Below are positions 1-9,200 of a DNA stretch of 64,000 nt, piece by piece. Origin of the DNA: an uncultured Clostridia bacterium. GTDB taxonomy: Bacteria > Bacillota > Clostridia > Lachnospirales > Lachnospiraceae. Position numbers and translations under genes: made by a program. The notes beneath the pieces are model-generated. The model had not been told where the DNA came from. It did no database searches and was given only the letters and a program-made list of their open reading frames with translations. Within the stretch, counting starts at the first letter, position 1, and the number at the start of each line of letters is the position of its first letter. The stretch covers positions 1 through 64,000 of the forward strand of contig CANRWA010000010.1 of NCBI GenBank assembly GCA_947643415.1, read 5' to 3'.

Positions 1-60
1 CTCTGCTCTGCTCTGCTCTGCTCTGCTCTGCTCTGCTCTGCTCTGCTCTGCTCTGCTCTG
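1..60. repeat. (CTCTG)12 pentanucleotide tandem repeat
   Basis: Twelve perfect CTCTG units run up to the left edge of the window, so the full length of the array is unknown. On the minus strand the units read as in-frame codons of the gene that starts at 85, giving the repeated pentapeptide EQSRA. The unit is 5 bases, not a multiple of 3, so gain or loss of one unit would shift the frame. That is the standard architecture of a slipped-strand phase-variation tract. Confidence 0.95.
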
Positions 61-85
61 ACATATTGTCACCTGCTTTCTTCAT
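1..85 (-). CDS. 5' end of a probably phase-variable gene (runs off the window)
   Basis: The start ATG at 85-83 follows a ribosome site AGAGGGG with 8 bases of spacing. The first codons give MKKAGDN-MSEQSRA and then read through the CTCTG array as repeated EQSRA, with no stop to the window edge. An in-frame ATG at 64-62 is an alternative start. The gene lies about 110 bases after the end of the DAC-fold gene on the same strand, so it is probably the last gene of that cluster. Only 28 codons are visible and the function cannot be told. The array is in frame with the start in this copy. Whether the gene is ON depends on sequence beyond the edge. Confidence 0.7.
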   Translation of the reverse strand, partial: MKKAGDNMSEQSRAEQSRAEQSRAEQSR

Positions 86-192
86 CCTGTCAACCCCTCT
101 TTTGTAATATTTTACCACTTTTCATTTAAGAAAACAACATTAAATATTTCCGTCTATACGGTTGCGATTCATGGCAAGTTTTTGCAAGATGC

Positions 193-1506
193 TCAATCTG
201 ATTCTGGTGTAACAATATTTATCATGCCATCTTCCGAAATAATAATACCAACAAAATATTCACCTTTTTCCTTATGTATCCAGGTAACATAATTTTTAAC
301 AGAATTATATCTGGCACCTCTTCCGGCATCCCCCTACACAAGCGTTTTGCCATCAACAATAACCCCTATTGCATGGCAAACCCCATGCTGATCAATGAAT
401 ACTGCACCGTCAATATTTGTCATCCCTATTTGATACATATAATTCTGATCTGTTTTAGAATTTAGAAAATTATAATCTTTTATGCGAATGCCTTTGTTCA
501 TGTTACATAATCGTTCTATTTCTTTCTCAAGAGGTTTTTTCGCTGATATAATTGCGGCTGTTCCATGTTTCTGTTTTTTCAAAATGTCCACCAATTTTCT
601 TACAATGTCTTGATACTTCGAATGAACATTTTTAATCTCTGTTTCGTATTCTTCCTTTCCATCTCCCAAATTCAATATGTATCGTCCCTTATAAAACTGA
701 AACTTTACTTTTTCGCCCTCCATGAATGACCAGTTCAATTTGCCTTCAAATTTTATGGTTGAATTTGCTTTTGTTGCTTCAGCAGTGCCAACTATAGACC
801 AAATATTATCATCATCTTTTACTGCCAAAAGAGTTAACCCCGATCCTTTTGTAATTTCCATCAGCTTTCTAATCGTCCGGAGATTTTTCTCGAAAAATTC
901 ATATTTCTTGTCAAATTCATATACCAAATCAAACGATTCGGAACAATCTAAAAACATGATTTGAGCATTGCTGTCATTTTTTTCATACTGTTCGGCAGAC
1001 AAAGCAATAAAAAGAGTGTCTGTTGGAAATGCATTGAAAACAAGATAATGATTCACATACATTGCAGTAAGTGTATTTGTGTTTAATAGTTTATAAAAGA
1101 TCCCATTTGTAAAATAATCTTCACTTAAATCAGAAATGTATCCCTTTGATAACCGACCATTATCATACGAACACAATGCAAAAATTACAAAAAAGTAGAA
1201 ATCCTTAAGTGGGTTCAAATTTGCCGGAAAGTCATTTAAGATTTCAATATTTTCATAAACATCTTTTCTGCTATTTTTGACAGCATGGGACTCTAAATAG
1301 GAATCCGGTAAATCAGGCGCAACTACCTTCTCGTTTAACCTGATTATATTGTCAGGTTCAATCTTAATTTTTATCCAGTATATTTTAACCTTATTAAGTT
1401 CTTCTTTCAAATAATCTGGTACAAGCGGTTCTACCATTGAGGTCACAAATGAGGTCAATAATTTCATTGATTGTTGCTTTGTTTCAAAATTTTTATCCTT
1501 CGCCAT
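193..1506 (-). pseudogene. DAC-fold (DisA_N-like) nucleotide sensor/cyclase-like protein, interrupted by in-frame TAG
   Basis: The frame starts at ATG 1506 behind AGGGAGCAG and reads 390 codons to a TAG at 336-334. It then continues in the same frame for 46 more codons to a TGA at 195-193. The C-terminal third has the marks of the diadenylate cyclase fold: HGTAAIIS (314-321), IDGAVFID (365-372) and, after the stop, RGARYNS (396-402) and SEDGMI near the end. True cyclases have RHR where this protein has RGARYNS, so a sensor role (the DACNV-type class described for conflict systems) is as likely as catalysis. The first 210 residues are not recognised. The TAG replaces one residue between the DGA and RGAR blocks, so this is probably a nonsense mutation. 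TAG is an ordinary stop elsewhere in the window. It lies 16 bases after the metallopeptidase gene and is surely cotranscribed with it. Confidence 0.75.
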
Positions 1507-1522
1507 ATTCTGCTCCCTGTCA

Positions 1523-2995
1523 TTAAGTGACTTTTAATTGGTCTTCGTATTCTTGCAAATAACCCTCATGTTCTTCTTCCGTAAAAAATGTTCTTACTTT
1601 TTCTAGACCTTTTAGTTTGGAAGTGTAAAATTTCTTCCTGCACATTGAAAAATACTCAAAAATTTCGTTTAAAATAACTTTATCAAACAATATCATGTAG
1701 ACATTATCATATAATTCATTTATTGCATTTGAGTTTTCAAAATAGGACTTGGGTATTGTGTTATATATAAATTCATATACTGCATTTAAAACTTTGCCTT
1801 CCTCGGTATCAGTACACAATATCTTTATTAATTTTTCATCATCCCACCTATATCCTGTTGGCAAATCATTATCTACATGACTCATTGTATAAACCACCAA
1901 AGCAATGCGCGCACAAATTTTGACCGTATACCGTCTAGGGTTTTTCAATGGATTCTGGGATACAAGGCAGTGTAAATATTGATCAGGAGTCAGTTCCAAT
2001 TCCAAAACACTGACCAAATCAGCATATGATTCTTTCAATATATATTCTATATATGAAAAAGCACTAGAAAAAGAAAAAATGCTATTCTCTGGGTGTGTAT
2101 CAATCAGTATTAACTCAGTACAGTCTTGTATTAGCTTTTCTCTTTTATCATAGTCTAAATTTTCAAAACATTGTGTAATAATAGGTTCAAATATGACGGC
2201 ACTTTTATATTTTATCATATCACGTATAGAATCTTTCATTGTTGAGAGAATAAAGAACATATGCTCCTTATTGTTTTTACTGTATTTTACCAAATCTTCG
2301 TCACACTCATTATATTCATTTATGCATATTTCCTCTACGAATTTGGGGTTCGTTTCCCGTTCATAATATAATTTTATCCATTGAGATAAATTCTGCTCTA
2401 CCTGATCCCATGCCTCATTTTCAAAATCAAAAATTTTTACAGTCCGATCATTTTTCTGTATACGTGTGAATAATGTTTTGATACCAATTATAGTCAGCCT
2501 GCTGTAAATATTATATAATTTGTCTAATCTGTAATTTCTGCACCTTATATCACTACCCACGTAATGAGCTAATTCGTGACATAAAACGATAAACATATCT
2601 TTTCTGTCAGGAATCGTTGTCTCTTTTAGTTCCATCATAAAAACATGTTTATGCTCTTCTTCCTGATAATATATTTCAGATACCCCGCTATCCTCTGTCA
2701 TTGCAGGAAACAACATAAAATGATATTGCGTATCTTTTGTATTTAACGAGCGTTCGACATAAAATACAAACGCATTATAAATCAACAGATCCTCAAAAAC
2801 ACTTCCTATTCCGAACAAATGATTGGTCTGCTCTTCATAGATTAAATTCTGTATATTCTTGCACACTATATCCAGTAATTCAGAATTTATGTTATCTTCA
2901 TTCTGCAAAAGAATATCTAACGATGGCAAATACGGCAGTTGCCATGAAACCTTCCTGTCTTTGATATAGTCAACTATTCGTTTCAATGTATTCAT
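1523..2995 (-). CDS. HExxH metallopeptidase-like protein of a DAC-fold-associated cluster
   Basis: A 490-residue protein without signal peptide or membrane segments. HELAHY at 140-145 sits after a hydrophobic stretch and is a classic zinc-binding HExxH helix. ESYADL at 322-327 could provide the third, glutamate ligand, as in gluzincins. The rest is not recognised. The start ATG at 2995 is preceded by GGAGGTG and AAGGCGAT. The gene follows a hairpin at 3021-3052 and is followed after 16 bases by the DAC-fold gene. Base composition is AT-rich relative to the housekeeping genes further right, which suggests horizontal acquisition. My inference is an effector peptidase paired with a nucleotide-sensing partner. 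Peptidase activity rests only on the motif. Confidence 0.7.
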   Translation of the reverse strand: MNTLKRIVDYIKDRKVSWQLPYLPSLDILLQNEDNINSELLDIVCKNIQNLIYEEQTNHLFGIGSVFEDLLIYNAFVFYVERSLNTKDTQYHFMLFPAMTEDSGVSEIYYQEEEHKHVFMMELKETTIPDRKDMFIVLCHELAHYVGSDIRCRNYRLDKLYNIYSRLTIIGIKTLFTRIQKNDRTVKIFDFENEAWDQVEQNLSQWIKLYYERETNPKFVEEICINEYNECDEDLVKYSKNNKEHMFFILSTMKDSIRDMIKYKSAVIFEPIITQCFENLDYDKREKLIQDCTELILIDTHPENSIFSFSSAFSYIEYILKESYADLVSVLELELTPDQYLHCLVSQNPLKNPRRYTVKICARIALVVYTMSHVDNDLPTGYRWDDEKLIKILCTDTEEGKVLNAVYEFIYNTIPKSYFENSNAINELYDNVYMILFDKVILNEIFEYFSMCRKKFYTSKLKGLEKVRTFFTEEEHEGYLQEYEDQLKVT

Positions 2996-3020
2996 ATCGC
3001 CTTAGGACACCTCCACCACA

Positions 3021-3052
3021 AAAAAGCCTACAACTTTGTTGTAAGCTTTTTT
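3021..3052 (-). terminator. Rho-independent terminator-like hairpin
   Basis: Arms AAAAAGC-x-TACAAC and GTTGTA-x-GCTTTTT form a 13-pair stem with one mismatch around a TTT loop. It directly follows the stop codon of the small gene at 3051-3260 and precedes the peptidase gene, so it may attenuate rather than fully stop leftward transcription. Confidence 0.7.
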
Positions 3053-3260
3053 AAAAATTGATTTTGCTAATTTTCAAGGTTGATTTATCATCTGGCAATT
3101 TTTCCGGGAAATCATAACATGGTCTCAAAGCATCCTTTTTTCGTAAATAACTGCTTCTTTTTTCAGCATAAGGCGCATATAAGCAATCCCGTTTTTCAAT
3201 AATCTTCTCATCCCCTACTGCTGATTTTCCCAATCCCGAAAACCTTTTGAAAACTCCCAT
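3051..3260 (-). CDS. Small hypothetical protein
   Basis: A 69-residue basic protein starting MGVFKRFSGLGKSAVGDEK. This start was chosen because AGAAAGG lies 8 bases upstream. A longer in-frame start at 3293 has no ribosome site. The stop codon abuts the hairpin at 3021-3052, and a strong minus-strand promoter lies about 170 bases upstream, which supports expression. No family is recognised. It could also be the C-terminal remnant of a larger gene, since the region looks like a patchwork. Confidence 0.4.
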   Translation of the reverse strand: MGVFKRFSGLGKSAVGDEKIIEKRDCLYAPYAEKRSSYLRKKDALRPCYDFPEKLPDDKSTLKISKINF

Positions 3261-3301
3261 ATCCGTGCCTTTCTTCATGTGTTCTAATATCAATAATATA
3301 C

Positions 3302-3316
3302 CTCAATATACTCATT
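3302..3316. promoter_or_regulatory. 15-base motif shared with the nifS promoter
   Basis: The sequence CTCAATATACTCATT here is identical to 35616-35630, which overlaps the -10 region of the nifS promoter. Including upstream bases, 19 of 20 positions agree. Both lie upstream of a minus-strand gene. It could be a shared regulator site. The regulator is unknown. Confidence 0.35.
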
Positions 3317-3433
3317 TTATTCAAAATTAGCGACAAAAAAAATGAATTTACCAGAATCCAAATGTCCCCTTTTTGCTTCCCTTAATAGGATTTCTGCATC
3401 AGCCACCTACTGTCTCCGAAACTTTGTGTCCTA

Positions 3434-3462
3434 ACTATAACAGTTAGTTGAAAAGATGTCAA
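3434..3462 (-). promoter_or_regulatory. Strong minus-strand promoter with overlapping dyad
   Basis: TTGACA (3462-3457) and TATAGT (3439-3434) are separated by 17 bases on the minus strand. The -10 box lies inside the palindrome CTAACTGTTATAGTTAG (3431-3447), a plausible repressor operator. It points into the AT-rich cluster at the left end. Between this promoter and the 69-residue gene only very short frames are visible. On the plus strand, TATAAT at 3544-3549 is a probable -10 for the DUF1848 gene. Confidence 0.65.
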
Positions 3463-3588
3463 GAAATTTTTTTGCGGGATACCTTGTTAGGGCAACCGCT
3501 TAAAAATTTGTCTCATCCCGTTTCATTTCATACCACAATCTGTTATAATTAATCATGGGAAAAATAAACATTGAAAGAAGATGATGCT

Positions 3589-4593
3589 ATGATTCTAAGT
3601 GTCAGCCGTAGAACAGATATTCCGAATTATTATTCGGAATGGTTTTATAATAGGATAAAGGACGGTTATTTATATGTCCGTAATCCGATGAATGCACATC
3701 AGATCAGTAAAATCAACCTATCGCCGGAAGTAGTAGATTGTATCGTATTCTGGACCAAGAATCCGGAACCGATGTTTTCAAGACTAGATGAATTGGATGC
3801 CTATACATATTATTTTCAATTTACACTTACCGGATTTGGAAGGGATATAGAATGTAATATCCCACACAAGAAGGAGCATATGATTCCTGTATTCCAAAAA
3901 CTGGCAGGACGGATTGGCAGGGAAAAGGTAATCTGGCGGTATGACCCCATCATTTTTACTGATAAATATACCCCGGAATATCATTTAAAGGCTTTTGGAC
4001 AAATCGCCCATGAATTGAATGGATATACATCGAAATGTGTGATCAGTTTTGTTGATCTATATGCAAAAAACAAAAAAAATATGGATGCACTGAATTCCTA
4101 TTCTTTACCGGAAAGGGAACTGGGTGCATTTGCGGCACAACTTGCGTCGATAGCCGGGGCTAATGATATAAAGGCTGCATCCTGTGCAGAGGCGATTGAT
4201 TTGTCAGCCTGCGGAATAGAACACAATTGCTGCATAGATAAAGAATTAGTGGGGCAATTGACCGGATGTAAGATACAAGCGGTTAAGGATAAGAATCAAC
4301 GAAAAGAATGTGGTTGTGTGGAAAGCATTGAAGTTGGTACATATAACACATGTAAAAACGGCTGTGCCTATTGTTATGCCAATTACAGCCACGAAAGCGT
4401 CCTGCAAAACAGTAAACAATATGATGTAAATTCTCCGCTGTTATGTGGAACCATTGCAGAAGATGATAAAATTACAGAGAGAGCGGTAAAATCATTAAAG
4501 GATCCGCAATTGACCTTGTGGGATAAGTCAAATACCCCGCTGCAGATACCTCAGGACCTGATACGGGTTCACGCTGATCTCTTTCCCATCTAG
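3589..4593 (+). CDS. DUF1848 family iron-sulfur protein
   Basis: The protein begins MILSVSRRTDIPNYYSEWF, the conserved start of DUF1848, and has the motif C-x3-C-x2-C (TCKNGCAYCYA) around residue 265, likely an Fe-S site. The biochemical function of the family is unknown. ATG 3589 was chosen over TTG 3571 because GAAAGAAG lies just upstream and because the family begins at this methionine. The family-like C-terminus ends near QLTLWDKSN. The last 19 residues read through the 3' end of the convergent M23 gene, so the two genes overlap by 66 bases. That suggests the original stop was lost at a junction. Confidence 0.85.
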   Translation: MILSVSRRTDIPNYYSEWFYNRIKDGYLYVRNPMNAHQISKINLSPEVVDCIVFWTKNPEPMFSRLDELDAYTYYFQFTLTGFGRDIECNIPHKKEHMIPVFQKLAGRIGREKVIWRYDPIIFTDKYTPEYHLKAFGQIAHELNGYTSKCVISFVDLYAKNKKNMDALNSYSLPERELGAFAAQLASIAGANDIKAASCAEAIDLSACGIEHNCCIDKELVGQLTGCKIQAVKDKNQRKECGCVESIEVGTYNTCKNGCAYCYANYSHESVLQNSKQYDVNSPLLCGTIAEDDKITERAVKSLKDPQLTLWDKSNTPLQIPQDLIRVHADLFPI

Positions 4594-5337
4594 TGTCAGA
4601 TAGATCCCAAAATGCAGATGTACGGCAAACTTCCCTCTGGTACCCTCTTCCCCATATCCGGTATCCCCCATATACCCAATGATCTGACCCGCCTTTATCT
4701 CCGTCCCCTCTTCTACCCCTTCCGCATAATGGTCCAGATGGGCATAATAAAAATAAGCACCATGTGGCGCCCGGATGCCAAGACGGTATCCACCCAGCTT
4801 CAGCCAGCCCTTCTTCTCCACCACGCCGTCACTGGCACTTACTACAGCAAAGTAACCCCTCTCATTATTGGAGGGCATAATATCGGTACCTTCATGATGT
4901 CTCTCCCCGCCAAAAGAACGCGGTCCCCCCCATGAATCATCAAAATGGAATGTTTCTTTCCCTGCTGGGTCTTTTGGGACAGGAAAATATTCCACATCGG
5001 ATAGAATCATCTCAAAAGCTTTTTTATATGGCTCTTTCTGTTCCTCTGTCATAAGAAAATGATGCCACGAAAAACGGGGACAGTGGCTGCTGTCCCCATT
5101 CAGGCTTCCATTATGATAAAGATAATCCTCTGCCAACTGCCCATAATTTTCCTGTCCTGCCAAATATTCTGCTGCCACGTCAAACTGCCGGAACTTTTCC
5201 CTTCCCTCATCTGAAGATAATTCTGGCAGATTTCTTACGTTCAGGAATTCATTTATAAAACCGGACAGAATCCCTACACTGAGAAATAATATTGTACACA
5301 GGATTGTATATAAGATCGTTTTTTTGTGAATGTGCAT
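4528..5337 (-). CDS. M23 family metallopeptidase, membrane-anchored
   Basis: 269 residues with one N-terminal transmembrane helix (about residues 8-27) and a C-terminal LytM/M23 domain. HHEGTD and HLHFG are the usual zinc and catalytic motifs, so an extracellular peptidoglycan endopeptidase is expected. Start ATG 5337 is set by GGAGGG 8 bases upstream; the frame extends to 5448 without a ribosome site and that extension would overlap murI. The middle (residues 35-130) is not recognised. It lies downstream of murI on the same strand with an 85-base gap. The 3' end overlaps the convergent DUF1848 gene. Confidence 0.85.
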   Translation of the reverse strand: MHIHKKTILYTILCTILFLSVGILSGFINEFLNVRNLPELSSDEGREKFRQFDVAAEYLAGQENYGQLAEDYLYHNGSLNGDSSHCPRFSWHHFLMTEEQKEPYKKAFEMILSDVEYFPVPKDPAGKETFHFDDSWGGPRSFGGERHHEGTDIMPSNNERGYFAVVSASDGVVEKKGWLKLGGYRLGIRAPHGAYFYYAHLDHYAEGVEEGTEIKAGQIIGYMGDTGYGEEGTRGKFAVHLHFGIYLTLDGKEISVNPYQVLRYLQRGI

Positions 5338-5422
5338 AAAAATCCCTCCAAAAAAGGGTATGCACAGATTCGTTAAAAAATAACCACCTGTGTGGTTGGA
5401 TGGCGATTCCTGGCATCCAAAT

Positions 5423-6226
5423 CTAATAAGGCATTTCCAGCAGTTCATAGCTCCGGTCTATCATTGCCTGGCTTCCGGATGAATTCTGTATTGTGACAAT
5501 TCCTTTCCTGTCCTCTTTCCTGAGAAGCCCTTTCACTTTCAGACGCCGTTTCAGTTCCATTGAGGTGCCATAGCTCCCATCAATAAGCTGGATCGGCCTT
5601 TCTCCCAGAAATTCCTGCAGATGGGGACGGAGAAAGGGATAGTGGGTACATCCGAGAACAATAGTCTCTGTATCCTCTGTAATAAAGGGCATCAGATGTT
5701 TCCGAAAGTAGGCATCCAACTGCTCTCCTCCAAATCTTCCCTGTTCCACAAACTCCATCAGCCCGCCACAGGGAACAGAAACAATATCTGCCTGGTCACG
5801 GTATTGTTCCAGAAGGGCCTGGTATTTTTCCTGTTGAATAGTCATAGGTGTTGCCATCACAAGGATCCTGCCTCCATGGCTGGATGTGACTGCCGGCTTT
5901 ATGGCAGGTTCGATCCCCACGATGGGAAGATCCGGATACATGCCACGAAGCAGGCGCACCGCGGCACTGGTTGCTGTGTTGCAGGCAACAGCCAGTCCCT
6001 TGATCCCCTGCTTCAAAAGATTTTCGACGACAGCAAATGTCAATTCCCGGATCACACTCTGCTCCTTTGTCCCATATGGCGCATGCAGTGAATCACCAAA
6101 ATAGATGAAATCCTCCGCCGGCATGATCCGGACCGCTTCGCGGAGCACGCTCAGCCCGCCAAGACCCGAATCCATAAACCCAATGGGTAAATTTTTCCTG
6201 CTGCCGTATAAATCATTACTCATCAT
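5423..6226 (-). CDS. murI: Glutamate racemase
   Basis: 267 residues, the usual length. It converts L- to D-glutamate for peptidoglycan in the cytoplasm. Motifs seen are MDSGLGGLSV near the start, FGDSLHAPYG, the first catalytic cysteine in ACNTATS and the second in GCTHYPF. Two adjacent ATG codons (6226 and 6223) follow GAGAGG; either may be used. The 5' end overlaps the stop of the RND transporter by 11 bases, so translation is probably coupled. Confidence 0.95.
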   Translation of the reverse strand: MMSNDLYGSRKNLPIGFMDSGLGGLSVLREAVRIMPAEDFIYFGDSLHAPYGTKEQSVIRELTFAVVENLLKQGIKGLAVACNTATSAAVRLLRGMYPDLPIVGIEPAIKPAVTSSHGGRILVMATPMTIQQEKYQALLEQYRDQADIVSVPCGGLMEFVEQGRFGGEQLDAYFRKHLMPFITEDTETIVLGCTHYPFLRPHLQEFLGERPIQLIDGSYGTSMELKRRLKVKGLLRKEDRKGIVTIQNSSGSQAMIDRSYELLEMPY

Positions 6227-9200
6227 CCATTGACCTCTCTGTGATATCTTTTTTGCGGTTCAATATATCATAGATACATGGTACCACAAATAAGGTCAGA
6301 AGTGTACCATAAATTAGTCCGCCGATGGTTACGATCGCCATAGGGCGTGTCATCTCTGTACCCATGCTGGTTCCCACTGCCATGGGCACCAGACCAAGGA
6401 CTGTAGTCACTGCTGTCATAAGGATCGGGCGCAGACGGGTCATCCCGGCTTCTATGATGGCCTCCTTCTTCTCTGTTCCGGCACGGCGGAGCTGGTTGGT
6501 ATAATCCACCAGCACGATACCATTGTTCACTATGATACCTGCCAGCATAACAAAGCCGATCATGGCGATGACACTGACATCGCTTCCTGTGACCCACAGT
6601 CCCAGAAAACCACCTGTGAATGCCAGCGGCACAGTAAACAGAATGATAAAGGGCGACAGAAGTGACTGGAACTGCGCTACCATGATCAGATACATCAGGA
6701 CAACACCAAGCAACATCATAAGAAGTACCTGCCCCATTGCCTCAGAAGTAGAATCGTCTTCACCATCATACTCCAAAGTATAGCCATCCGGCATTTTATA
6801 GTCCTCCATGGTTTTCTTCACATTGGCGCTGACATCGCTCACAATATATCCGTCTTTGATGCCTGCTGCCACTGTGACAAACCTCATCTGGCCATCCCGT
6901 GAGATCGTATTCGGTGAATCTGCCGTCGCAAACTCTGCGATCTTACTGAGTTTCACCTTCTTTGTCTTCTGTGTATTCTGATCGGTGTATTCAATCTTCA
7001 TGTTCTTAATATCCTTACGGGTCATTTCCTTATCCGCAGAAGAAGTAACATACACACCCAGATCATCGGTGTCCGTGGATACCGTAGATACGGAAGATGC
7101 CTCTGACAGTTTCCCGGAAATCTGCTGATATACCTGTGCCACAGTCAGAGAATATTTCATTGCCTTTGCCTTATTGATAGAAATGCGGTATTCCTGTCCG
7201 GCATCCTCGAGGCCATTGGATATATTCTCCAGCCCGTCCACGGACCCAAGCTTCTTCATTATATCCTCAGATACACTCTGAAGCGTATCCAGATCTTTTC
7301 CTTTAATGTTCATCCGGACTCCCGATCCCATCAGGGCACTCATATCCATGGCAGAAGAATTGACACTCAGTTCACAGTCAAGATCCTTTGTGCTCTCCTT
7401 AATGCGTTCCCCTACCTCTGCATTTGTTAGTTCCCTGTCCTCTTCCTTCAACAGGACATACATTGTCACACTGTTTCCACCGCTTCCTCCTGTCAGCATA
7501 GACATAGATGAACCGGAACCGGTATAAGCTCCCACTGTCTCTACATCGGAGATCTCCAGTATCTTGCCCATTGCCGCATTCGATATCTCTTTGGTCTGTG
7601 CCAGATCCTTTTCCTCATCCGTAGTCAGGCTCACTGTCATCTGTGTGCTCTCCATCTCTGGCATCATGGACATACCATTCCGCACTGCAAGGGCAGCAAA
7701 TAATATGAGAAATCCCACAGATGCAAGAAGAACAATTGGTTTCCAGCGAAGAGCAACCGCCAGCAGTTTACCATACACACGCTGCATGGCATCACTGAAG
7801 CGTGCCTGTTTCGTCTTCGTCTTACGGATCATGCCTGCTGCCATCGCCGGCACAAGGGTCAGGGCAATGATCAGGCTGGCACCAAGAGTATAGGCCAGTG
7901 TCAGGGCAAGATCCACAAAAAGTTCTTTTGTAATACCCTCTGTAAAAATAATAGGCGCAAATACGCAGACTGTGGTAAGGGTGGAAGCAATGATGGCGCC
8001 GCCAACCTGCCTTGCCCCTTCTACTGCAGCTTTCTTTGTGGAATAACCATGCTGCCGCATACGGAAAATATTCTCAATAACAACAACTGAGTTATCCACC
8101 AGCATACCGACGCCAAGCGCCAGCCCTGACAGGGAAATAATATTGAGGGTCACACCACTGAAATACATCGCCACGATCGCAGCCACAACACTAAGTGGAA
8201 TGGAACATGCCACGATGACCGTCGGGCGGATATCCCATAAGAACAGGAACAGGATAATAATCGCCAATGCCCCACCTACCAGAAGGTTCTGGATCACGGC
8301 ATCCACTACCAGATCGATATAGACCCCCTGATTCATCAGGATCGCAGAATGAAAACCTTCATTGTGCGCTTCCAGTTCCTCCAGCCGTTCCTCCAGATCT
8401 CCTGTCACATCGCCGGTAGAAAATCCAGACTGTTTCTGCAAAGTAACAAGTACCGCAGGATTTCCATCCACAACCGTATAGATATCTTCTTCATTGCTGG
8501 TCTGTGCCACATCTGCCACATCCCCCAGTGTGATGGGCTCCAGCCCATCCAGATCCATATCACAGATCACAAGATCCCGAATGTCCTCTGCAGATTCCAC
8601 TTTGTCACCAACACGGATCAGATAGGAGGCATCTTCCTCTGTCACATAACCGGAAGGCATATCAAAGTTCTCTGCCTTCAATATGTTCTCCACCATTTCC
8701 TTCGTGATGATTTTGTTCAGATCCGCATTCTCTTTCGTTGTCTTCTTTGTCTCCTCCATCTGGCTCTCTGCTTCACTGATCTTCTCTGAACCACTGTTCA
8801 GCTGCGCCTCTGCCACGCTCAACTGGATACCAGACAAGATCTTCTGCTTATTTAACTGCTCCAGCCCTTCTTCTGTGGAGATCTTTCCATCCTGTAGCTG
8901 CTTCTTAGAAGAATTTAATTTCTTCAACCCATCTTCGATCTTCTTCTGCGCATCTGTTACCTTTTTTTGGTTTTCCTTTAATGCCTTCTCCTGTTTCTGC
9001 AGTTCAGCCAGGCCAGCCTGTGCAGACGTAAGCCCATCATTTACTTCTTTCACCTTCACTGCCAGATTTTCCTCTGTAATCCCCTGCTCCTTCAGCGTTC
9101 CAAGAAGAACCTGCTTCTGTGTCTGGAGTGCCGCCAAAGAAGTTTTCAAGGCATCCGGCGCATTGCTGCCAAGTGCATCGATCTGCCCCTGTAATGCGGC

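Noticed and set aside
1-60. CTCTG array as a sequencing or assembly artefact at a contig end
   Set aside because: The units are in frame with a start codon and ribosome site on the minus strand, and low-complexity padding would not produce that. Read data would still be needed for certainty.
193-336. TAG recoded as an amino acid genome-wide
   Set aside because: DUF1848, the EAL protein, FecR and the M18 genes all end with TAG at sensible places, so TAG is a normal stop here.
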